Below, one piece after another: positions 14,107 through 19,830 of a stretch of DNA of 20,525 nucleotides. This DNA is from a virus, in the IMG/VR virus record IMGVR_UViG_3300046010_012328, positions 1 through 20,525 of that record. One strand, written 5' to 3'. A program made the position numbers and the translations under genes. Every line of letters starts with the position of its first letter. The stretch's first letter is position 1. The notes beneath the pieces were generated by a model that did not search any database, was not told the DNA's origin, and saw nothing but the letters and a program-made list of their open reading frames with translations.

Positions 14107-14814
14107 ATGGAACGTATTAAACAACTTATTCGAGAAGTACTTTCTACCCCACCCAAGAAGGAATCATGTAACTGCGGTTGCCATTCTTGTAAAAATGTAG
14201 GAAACAAAGGCCCAGTCTTAAACGAAAGCTTAAATGCTAAAATCGTAATGACTGAAAACATGCAATATCATGTTACTAATAAATTACCACTTACAGAAAA
14301 TACATTTCGTTACGGATCCCAAGCATTCTTAGATTTATGGGCTGAAGCTCGTTACTTATATTCTCGTAATGCTATTCACGTAAATGATGACGATAAAGAA
14401 ATTTTACTTGAAACTAATTTAGGTGAATATGGAATGTATGAAGGTAAAAAAGTAGCATTAGATATGCCTATGTTAGAAGATGATTCACTAGCGGCTGATG
14501 AAGAAGAAATAGCTGACGAACCTATATCTGAAACTGATAAAAAGAAAAATCCACCAATTGGAAAACCAAAACGTGGTGGCTCTAAAAAGTTTTATGTGTA
14601 TGTTAGAAATAAAGGTAAAATTAAAAAAGTTAGTTTTGGAGATACAACAGGACTATCAGCTAAAATAAACAATCCTCAAGCACGTAAAGCATTTGCTGCT
14701 CGTCATGATTGTAAAAATAAAACAGATAGAACAAAAGCATCATATTGGAGCTGTCGCTTACCTAGATATGCTAAATTATTAGGATTAAAATCATCATTTT
14801 CAGGATTTTGGTAA
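14107..14814 (+). CDS. Phage protein with Cys cluster and conserved C-terminal domain
   Basis: A 235-residue protein. Residues 1-12 (MERIKQLIREVL) are a clear copy of the shared leader. A Cys cluster follows at residues 21-28 (CNCGCHSC), possibly a metal site. Residues about 40-140 carry MYEGKKVALDMPMLE and an acidic linker. Residues about 159-235 form a compact basic domain (KKFYVYVRNKGKIKKVSFGD … FAARHDC … ASYWSCRLPRYAKLLGL). From memory, that domain recurs in proteins of T4-like marine phages, including head-associated ones. The likely role is virion-associated, possibly internal or at the capsid. The start is 11 bases after the upstream stop, and the sequence TATTTATTGGT between them is a degenerate form of the promoter-like element. 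Confidence 0.65.
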   Translation: MERIKQLIREVLSTPPKKESCNCGCHSCKNVGNKGPVLNESLNAKIVMTENMQYHVTNKLPLTENTFRYGSQAFLDLWAEARYLYSRNAIHVNDDDKEILLETNLGEYGMYEGKKVALDMPMLEDDSLAADEEEIADEPISETDKKKNPPIGKPKRGGSKKFYVYVRNKGKIKKVSFGDTTGLSAKINNPQARKAFAARHDCKNKTDRTKASYWSCRLPRYAKLLGLKSSFSGFW

Positions 14815-14815
14815 T

Positions 14816-15193
14816 ATGAAACTATTAGAACTTAGACAACTTATTCAAGAAGAACTACGTATAGTACGTGAGAGTTCTGCTTCAAAACTTTATAAAGTAG
14901 AAGGACTATTAGTAACAAATACTGATAAGAAAACCCAATCCCAAATAATTTCAGATATCAGATCAATCCCAGGCATCACAACAGTAGATGCTCAGGAATA
15001 TGTTCCTCGTTTACCTAAAAAAGGATACACATACGATAGACTAACTGTCAAGGTCGACCCATACCCATACATTAAAAAAGACGGTAAATTTGATATAGAA
15101 ACGATTAAACAAGTAATCGCAAGTATTGGTGGTATTAAAGGAATAGTTAAATTTAGAGTTGATAACCCTCAATTAATCAACATTGGGATATGA
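14816..15193 (+). CDS. Small ferredoxin-like-fold phage protein with leader peptide
   Basis: A 125-residue protein. The first 18 residues (KLLELRQLIQEELRIVR) are one of the clearest copies of the leader helix. Residues about 25-115 show a beta-alpha-beta-beta-alpha-beta pattern: YKVEGLLVTNT, KTQSQIISDIRSIPGITTVDAQE, YDRLTVKVDPYPY, DIETIKQVIASIGGIKGI, VKFRVD. This fits a ferredoxin-like (ACT/RRM-like) fold, which I recall from other small phage proteins of unknown function. There are no catalytic residues or Cys motifs. It is coupled to the next gene by an ATGA overlap. The fold call is from pattern reading only. Confidence 0.62.
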   Translation: MKLLELRQLIQEELRIVRESSASKLYKVEGLLVTNTDKKTQSQIISDIRSIPGITTVDAQEYVPRLPKKGYTYDRLTVKVDPYPYIKKDGKFDIETIKQVIASIGGIKGIVKFRVDNPQLINIGI

Positions 15194-16269
15194 TTAGCCT
15201 AATTGAATTACTAAAAAATATTCTTCTAGAAGAAAAAACAAAACGTGACAGATGTTTACGTATTGCTGATCGCAAATTTGATAAACCATCTGCTTATAAA
15301 TCAGGTGCTGTAGTTAGATGTCGTCAAGGTAGTATTTGGAAAAATTTAAAAGAAGAAGAACAATTAGATGAAAGTAAACAGGTAGGAACAATCTATCATT
15401 ATACTACCTTCAACTCCGGATTAAAAATACTACAATCTAATCAACTTAAATCTGGAGAAACAGCTGATAGTACAAAATCAAAGCCAGTATTTGCAATATC
15501 ATTCACTAGAGATAAAAGATTTCACGATAATCATGTAGTTGGATTTGAAGAATCTAGTTTTGGTAATAAACCACAATTACGATTTACAATTGATGGAAAT
15601 AAACTTAGTAATAGATATAGTGTACAACCCTATTCACAGCAAGGTGCTTTTAGTAAGGATAGAAAGGATTTTGAAGCAGAGGAAAGAGTAATTTCTGATA
15701 AAATGTTCACAATACCATTATCTGATTACTTGATTAGTATTGATTTATTAATAGAATATAAGAAACCCTCTAAGAACTCTGATTGGATGGATGAGATCAA
15801 TTATGAAGAGTATGCACCATTAAGAGCTAAAATTATTAAATTCGCACAAGATAAAAACATACCTATTAACTTAATAGTTAATAAAAATGGTGATCCATGG
15901 CCCGATAAAGCTAAAAAAACTATTATACAAAAAATACTTAATTGGTTTAGAATAAAAGAAGCTGACGACCCACAAGCAGGTAAAGCTGCTCCTTACGGCT
16001 CAGGCTATTCTAAATTAAAAGACATTATTAGAGAAATTATACAAGAGGACGAATCACTCCGCAAATGGTTCAAGCGTTCAGGTACACCTGGTAAAAAAGG
16101 TGGATGGGTAGATTGTAATGCACCAATTAGAAAAGATGGTGAAATAACAGGATATAAAGCGTGTGGTAGAGAAAAAGGAGAAAAACGCTCAAAATATCCT
16201 TCATGTCGTCCTACAGCCGCAAAATGTAAAACACCTGGAAAAGGCAAGAAATGGGGAAAAACAAAATGA
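15190..16269 (+). CDS. ADP-ribosyltransferase-like multidomain protein
   Basis: A 359-residue mosaic. Residues 1-14 (MISLIELLKNILLE) form a leader-like helix. Residues about 18-52 are a basic module (RDRCLRIADRKFDKPSAYKS … VVRCRQGSIWK). Residues about 66-200 resemble an ADP-ribosyltransferase-type fold: IYHYTT (68-73), ISFTRD (103-108), a beta strand LRFTIDGNKLS, and EAEERVI (162-168) carrying candidate catalytic Glu residues. Residues 273-287 (YSKLKDIIREIIQED) are an internal copy of the leader. Residues about 289-359 are a Lys/Arg/Cys-rich domain (LRKWFKRSG … GWVDCNAPI … YKACGREKGEKRSKYPSCRP), similar to DUF5872-type phage domains. The ART assignment is tentative. The arrangement resembles a precursor that could be cut between domains. 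Confidence 0.6.
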   Translation: MISLIELLKNILLEEKTKRDRCLRIADRKFDKPSAYKSGAVVRCRQGSIWKNLKEEEQLDESKQVGTIYHYTTFNSGLKILQSNQLKSGETADSTKSKPVFAISFTRDKRFHDNHVVGFEESSFGNKPQLRFTIDGNKLSNRYSVQPYSQQGAFSKDRKDFEAEERVISDKMFTIPLSDYLISIDLLIEYKKPSKNSDWMDEINYEEYAPLRAKIIKFAQDKNIPINLIVNKNGDPWPDKAKKTIIQKILNWFRIKEADDPQAGKAAPYGSGYSKLKDIIREIIQEDESLRKWFKRSGTPGKKGGWVDCNAPIRKDGEITGYKACGREKGEKRSKYPSCRPTAAKCKTPGKGKKWGKTK

Positions 16270-16276
16270 TAAATAT

Positions 16277-16714
16277 ATGGATAACTTTGATTTAAGAAAA
16301 TATTTAGCCGAAGGTAAATTATATGAAGCAGTTATGGCTTGTCCTTTACCTACTCAAAATCTAGAACTAAATACTAAAAATAGAGACTCAGCTATTAAAG
16401 CAGATTATATTAAATATGGTCCTTTAAATGTTGATGAACCTGGAGATTACTGGGATGAATTAGCAGAACATTGGGATACAACAGTTGAAGCAGCTCAACA
16501 ATCTTTATGTGGTAATTGTGCCGCATTTGATATTTCTCCTAGAATGGAAGATTGTATGCCTGGGTCGCTATCTGATGACGATGGTAAATTAGGATACTGT
16601 TGGATGCATAGTTTTAAATGCCATTCAGCTCGTACTTGCAGAACATGGGCTAAAGGTGGTCCTATAGTTAAAGATAGTATATCTTATGATTGGCAAGAAC
16701 GCAAAGGAGAATGA
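16277..16714 (+). CDS. Cys-rich phage protein with leader peptide
   Basis: A 145-residue protein from the ATG at 16277. A longer start at 16163 would overlap the upstream gene by over 100 bases and is rejected. The N-terminus MDNFDLRKYLAEGKLYEA closely resembles a T4-style capsid-targeting peptide with an LAE|G protease site. The central region is acidic and Trp-rich (YWDELAEHWDTT). The C-terminal third has six Cys: CGNC, EDC, GYC, FKC and RTC, with His and Trp between them (YCWMHSFKCHSARTCRTW). This pattern suggests a zinc or Fe-S site, or disulfides in a virion protein. I recall similar small proteins in marine phages but no function. The TGA overlaps the next ATG. Confidence 0.65.
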   Translation: MDNFDLRKYLAEGKLYEAVMACPLPTQNLELNTKNRDSAIKADYIKYGPLNVDEPGDYWDELAEHWDTTVEAAQQSLCGNCAAFDISPRMEDCMPGSLSDDDGKLGYCWMHSFKCHSARTCRTWAKGGPIVKDSISYDWQERKGE

Positions 16715-16968
16715 CCCCATATACCGACATAGAAGTTACAGATACTTATATTGTTCGTGAATTTAACGAAAATATAGATCCAATCGAATTAATGTGGCAT
16801 CGTGACAATGAAGACAGAACATTAGAAATAGTTGGTGAAACAAATTGGAGAATACAATTAGACAATAAATTGCCAATCTTACTAGAAAATCATATATTTA
16901 TACCAAAACACGAATGGCATCGTGTTATTAAAGGAACCGGAACATTAAAATTAAAAATATACAAATGA
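16711..16968 (+). CDS. Small cupin-like phage protein
   Basis: An 85-residue protein from the ATG at 16711, which overlaps the upstream TGA (ATGA). An upstream TTG at 16690 is possible but unnecessary. The sequence is beta-rich with a cupin-like order of features: LMWHRDNEDRTLEIV, then WRIQLDNKLPILL, then IFIPKHEWHRVIKGTG and LKLKIYK. Two His in WHR contexts (about residues 29 and 70) and Glu/Gln between them could bind a metal. It is much shorter than enzymatic cupins, about one barrel. I recall close relatives as conserved small proteins of T4-like marine phages. Role unknown. It ends in another ATGA overlap with the next gene. Confidence 0.68.
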   Translation: MTPYTDIEVTDTYIVREFNENIDPIELMWHRDNEDRTLEIVGETNWRIQLDNKLPILLENHIFIPKHEWHRVIKGTGTLKLKIYK

Positions 16969-17627
16969 AATCAACTGAATTAAGACAACTTATCCGCGAA
17001 TCAATTAATGAATATATTAGTGAAATTGACGATGCAGGAAATGTGGCTGCTTTAGAAGCCAAAATGAATAAAACTCAAGAAGCAATTGAACTTCGTGAGA
17101 AAAAAATAACTATGGATGGTTTAGATGAAGCTTATCATGATATGCTTGATAAAGGCAAAATGAAAGAACTTGGTAACGAAGTTAAAGCATTGAAAAAAAG
17201 TTTAGCTAAATATGAAAAACAATTAGATAAACTTAAATCAAAAGGTACTAAAACTGAAAAAGCTGAAGATAAAGAAATTGTTGATGAAGTTGAAATTGAT
17301 GAAACATTTCCTGAATCTGGATCTCAATTAGAAGAAAATGAAGGTAGTGATCTTAATTCAATGTCTGATTATGATCTAATGTCTTATGCCGAAGATGAAG
17401 GTATGGAAGACATGATTGTAAGAGATGGTGAAGGTGGATTAGCTAACCGTGAAGAAATCATCGCTGCACTTTCAGAAGGCAGTAATTTACCTTCTGCTCC
17501 TTCTCATGAAGAAACTGATGCTAATCAAGTTTATGAAATGTTAACCATGCAAAAAAGAGCAGGTATTATTACTGAATCTCAATATAAAGCTAAAGTAGAA
17601 GAAGCAAGAAAATCATCTAAAAAGTAA
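16965..17627 (+). CDS. Coiled-coil phage protein with tags at both ends
   Basis: A 220-residue, very charged protein. Residues 1-20 (MKSTELRQLIRESINEYISE) are the type example of the leader in this window. Residues about 25-90 form a Lys/Glu coiled coil (LEAKMNKTQEAIELREKKI … VKALKKSLAKYEKQLDKLKSK). Residues 95-165 are acidic and disordered, with a MSDYDLMSYAEDEGMEDMI stretch. The C-terminus M195-QKRAGIITESQYKAKVEEA is a full copy of the MQKLAGIIT motif. No enzyme motif is present. Tags at both ends and a coiled coil fit a scaffold-like or internal head protein. It is the last gene of a coupled run and is followed by a strong terminator. Confidence 0.65.
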   Translation: MKSTELRQLIRESINEYISEIDDAGNVAALEAKMNKTQEAIELREKKITMDGLDEAYHDMLDKGKMKELGNEVKALKKSLAKYEKQLDKLKSKGTKTEKAEDKEIVDEVEIDETFPESGSQLEENEGSDLNSMSDYDLMSYAEDEGMEDMIVRDGEGGLANREEIIAALSEGSNLPSAPSHEETDANQVYEMLTMQKRAGIITESQYKAKVEEARKSSKK

Positions 17628-17681
17628 CATATAGACCGATTCATAGCCGATCGCTCGAAAGAGACAAAACATCATGGATCT

Positions 17682-17713
17682 GTGGCCCATTTTTCGAAAG
17701 AAAGGTGGGCCAC
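17682..17713 (+). terminator. Strong rho-independent terminator with GAAA tetraloop
   Basis: The arm GTGGCCCATTTTTC (17682-17695) pairs over all 14 positions (two G·T wobbles) with GAAAGGTGGGCCAC (17700-17713), capped by a GAAA tetraloop (17696-17699). TTTAATT follows. This is the most stable hairpin I found in the window. It ends the long operon that finishes with the coiled-coil protein. Confidence 0.85.
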
Positions 17714-17775
17714 TTTAATTGGGATTTCAAAATAAAAAATTTTATATTAGGGGGATGGTCTGATGGAAGTTTACC

Positions 17776-17790
17776 ATATGTATAATAAAA
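17776..17790 (+). promoter_or_regulatory. Putative promoter for homing endonuclease
   Basis: ATATGTATAATAAAA differs by one base from the exact copies at 1366 and 11366. It lies just after a strong terminator and 4 bases before the ATG at 17795, so it gives the endonuclease gene its own transcription start with an extremely short leader. Confidence 0.5.
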
Positions 17791-17794
17791 CAAC

Positions 17795-18400
17795 ATGACT
17801 AAAATTTACATATTAGAAAGAAATGGAGTTCCGTTTTATGTAGGTAAAACATTACAAGAAATAAAAGAACGCTTTCATACTCATGGTATTAAAAAAGAAA
17901 ATAGTGAAATAATTGAAATTGATTGCGTTGATGATAAAGAATGGAGATTTTGGGAATCATGGTATATTGAATTATTTAAAGTATGGGGATTTGGATTAGA
18001 AAATAAGAATAGTGGAGGAGGAGGAAGAGGACCAGGATGGGTATCATTGCCGGAGCGTGGAATAAAAATAAGTAAAACATTAAAAGAAAGAAATCATTCA
18101 CAATATTATACAGACGAAGTAAGACAAAAAATGTCTATTCCTCAAAAGGGAAAATCAAAACCATTTACTAAAGAACATAAAGAAAATATTTCAAAAGCCA
18201 ATTTAGAATCAAAAGGTAAAGTAGTAGAATGTTATGGTTTAGATGGGAAATTTATAAAAGAGTTTAATTGCTTAAGAGAAGCCAAAATTTGGATTACAGA
18301 AGAAAAATCTATATATTCACCTAATATTGATAAACAAATAAAAGACTGCTGTAATGGTCGTCAAAAAACATGTCATGGATACAAATTTAAATATAAATAA
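17795..18400 (+). CDS. GIY-YIG homing endonuclease with NUMOD and IENR1-like tail
   Basis: A 201-residue free-standing homing endonuclease. The GIY-YIG core is in the N-terminus (KIYILERNGVPFYVGKT, residues 3-19), with R26 in the EIKERFHTHG helix and a candidate metal-binding Glu in FWESWYIELF. Residues about 104-135 match NUMOD3-type DNA-binding motifs (DEVRQKMSIPQKGKSKPFT … EHKENISKA). Residues about 143-201 look like an IENR1/NUMOD1 module (VVECYGLDGKFIKEF … IKDCCNGRQKTCHGYKFKYK). These enzymes cut a specific site in a relative lacking the gene and spread by repair. The gene is flanked upstream by a terminator and its own promoter-like element and downstream by a 4-base gap to the FAD gene. 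This fits an inserted mobile gene. Confidence 0.85.
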   Translation: MTKIYILERNGVPFYVGKTLQEIKERFHTHGIKKENSEIIEIDCVDDKEWRFWESWYIELFKVWGFGLENKNSGGGGRGPGWVSLPERGIKISKTLKERNHSQYYTDEVRQKMSIPQKGKSKPFTKEHKENISKANLESKGKVVECYGLDGKFIKEFNCLREAKIWITEEKSIYSPNIDKQIKDCCNGRQKTCHGYKFKYK

Positions 18401-18404
18401 TCAA

Positions 18405-19781
18405 ATGGAAAAAAAGAAAATTGTAGTAGTTGGAGGCGGAGTCTCAGGAATATGTGCTATTACTAAACTAGTAGATAATGGATATCCCGGAGAACTAATT
18501 ACAGTTATTGATAAAGGTAGCGATCCATACGTTCGTAAACCTGAAGAAGTAATGACTGGATTCATGGGTTGTGGTCTATGGAGCGATGGTAAACTTACCT
18601 ACCACACAGCAATTGGAGGAGTATTATCTAAATACTGTGGTGAAGAAAAAGCAATGGAGTTAATGGACCAAGTTATTCAAATGGTAACTAGATTCCATCC
18701 AGATCCTTCCCAAATTATGAAATCGGATCCTCAAGCAGAACCTGACTTTATTAAACCCCATTTTGGTCTCCGTTTATTTCCAGTATACCACATAGGTACC
18801 GATTATTTACATGAAATAGGAAAACGTTGGTATGACTATCTTGTAAGTAAGGGTGTGAATTTTTTATGGGAAACTGAAGTAAAAAATATAAATTTTGAAA
18901 CTAATTATATAACTTATTCTTATAATGAAGATAATAAAGAATGGCATAATGCAATCTTTGGAGATACTATAATATTTGCAGTAGGTAAATCAGGTATTGA
19001 CTTTGGTAAACAACTAGCAGATGATTATAAATTACCTACAGAACCTAAATCAGTACAAATAGGTGTACGCTTTGAAGCACCACAAAAATATTTTCAAAAA
19101 TTAATTGATGTATCATACGATTTTAAATTATACCAAAAATTCGATAACGTATCTCTACGTTCATTTTGTACAAATAATAATGCAGCTTATGTGGCTGTTG
19201 AGAACACTTATGGGGATGTAAGTTATAATGGACATGCTAAAAAAGGAGAAGAATATCGTAATGATATGACTAACTTTGGTATTCTAATGGAAATTAAAGG
19301 TATTGAAGATCCATTTGAATGGAGTAGAGAAGTAGTAAATGCATGTAATATAATTGATAATCAAACAGAAGAAAAATTAGGAGGAATATATTATTCTCCA
19401 AACCAAACTAGACAACCATCAAATACATCAGAAGGAGAAATAGTTAAATCTCAAGCAATACCAGAAGAAGTATTACCTTTAATAAGATCAATATTTGGTG
19501 GGTATTTTGAATATATTGAAAATTTCATTGACCAAATGAATGAAGTATTTGAATTTGGAGATGATTGGGGAATGTATATCCCAGAAGTAAAATATCTATC
19601 TCCTGAACCTTTAGTTGATTATACCAACTTAGCATTAACTGAGTATCCAAATGTGCATTTTGTAGGAGATGCCTTAAGTGCACGTGGTATTACAGTAAGT
19701 GGAGCACATGGAATTTATGTTGCAGAAGATTTATTGCAACATAAACTTGATGAATATCCGGATTTCATAGAACACTATTAA
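18405..19781 (+). CDS. FAD-dependent dehydrogenase/oxidoreductase
   Basis: A 458-residue flavoprotein from the ATG at 18405. A longer frame from 18354 overlaps the endonuclease and lacks support. The FAD-binding Rossmann motif is V9-GGGVSG (residues 9-15), followed by a conserved GFMGCGLWSDGKLTYH stretch near residues 52-68. That stretch resembles the GFGGAGAFSDGKL motif of the COG2509-type FAD-dependent dehydrogenases. The C-terminal FAD-contact segment is HFVGDALSARGITVSGAHGI (about residues 418-437). There are no membrane segments or signal peptide, so it is a soluble cytoplasmic or virion-contained redox enzyme. The substrate is unknown. Such enzymes are uncommon in phages, so it counts as an auxiliary metabolic gene. 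It has no visible ribosome binding site. Confidence 0.82.
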   Translation: MEKKKIVVVGGGVSGICAITKLVDNGYPGELITVIDKGSDPYVRKPEEVMTGFMGCGLWSDGKLTYHTAIGGVLSKYCGEEKAMELMDQVIQMVTRFHPDPSQIMKSDPQAEPDFIKPHFGLRLFPVYHIGTDYLHEIGKRWYDYLVSKGVNFLWETEVKNINFETNYITYSYNEDNKEWHNAIFGDTIIFAVGKSGIDFGKQLADDYKLPTEPKSVQIGVRFEAPQKYFQKLIDVSYDFKLYQKFDNVSLRSFCTNNNAAYVAVENTYGDVSYNGHAKKGEEYRNDMTNFGILMEIKGIEDPFEWSREVVNACNIIDNQTEEKLGGIYYSPNQTRQPSNTSEGEIVKSQAIPEEVLPLIRSIFGGYFEYIENFIDQMNEVFEFGDDWGMYIPEVKYLSPEPLVDYTNLALTEYPNVHFVGDALSARGITVSGAHGIYVAEDLLQHKLDEYPDFIEHY

Positions 19782-19800
19782 ACTTTGTCATAGTTTAATA
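19776..19800 (+). terminator. AT-rich 9-bp hairpin at end of FAD gene
   Basis: TATTAAACT (19776-19784) and AGTTTAATA (19792-19800) form a perfect inverted repeat with a 7-base loop. The stop codon lies in the left arm. It is not GC-rich, so termination would be weak. It abuts the promoter-like element at 19801 and could serve as a boundary or operator. Confidence 0.4.
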
Positions 19801-19814
19801 TATGTATAACAAAA
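19801..19814 (+). promoter_or_regulatory. Putative phage promoter, TATGTATAACAAAA
   Basis: TATGTATAACAAAA fits the consensus TATnTATAAyAAAA drawn from the copies at 1366, 11366 and 17776. It is 16 bases before the ATG at 19831 in a 49-base gap. It would start the transcript of the DNA-binding-like gene. Confidence 0.5.
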
Positions 19815-19830
19815 ACATATTTAAAACTCA

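Larger units (their letters stand above)
17628..17794 (+). other. 167-base intergenic region with terminator and small hairpins
   Basis: This is the longest gap in the window. It holds a 3-bp CTC/GAG hairpin with a GAAA loop (17654-17663), a 14-bp hairpin with a GAAA loop (17682-17713), a 5-bp ATGGT/ACCAT pair (17755-17759 with 17773-17777) and a promoter-like element (17776-17790). Base composition is noticeably more GC-rich at 17640-17715 than in flanking genes. A small stable RNA ending at the terminator cannot be excluded. No tRNA cloverleaf is visible. Confidence 0.55.

Noticed and set aside
13684-14124. Long minus-strand open frames such as this one and others across the window
   Set aside because: They are shadows of well-supported + strand genes, have hydrophobic, low-complexity translations and no family signatures.
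16163-16276. Longer start for the Cys-rich gene
   Set aside because: It would overlap the upstream gene by more than 100 bases. The ATG at 16277 fits the leader motif seen in neighbours.
17674-17718. Tiny ORF of 14 codons (MDLWPIFRKKGGPL)
   Set aside because: It is fully explained by the terminator hairpin sequence, with no leader and nothing recognisable.
17628-17794. tRNA or ribozyme in the intergenic region
   Set aside because: No cloverleaf arms or TΨC-like loop were found, and CTGATGG/GAAA fragments do not form a hammerhead core in the right order.
18392-18399. TATAAATA identical to the T4 late promoter octamer
   Set aside because: It is only 6 bases before the FAD gene ATG and is the coding end of the endonuclease (KYK-stop). 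In such AT-rich DNA a chance match is likely, and the other starts use a different element.
18354-18404. Longer start for the FAD dehydrogenase
   Set aside because: It lies in the coding tail of the endonuclease. The Rossmann fold begins right after the ATG at 18405.
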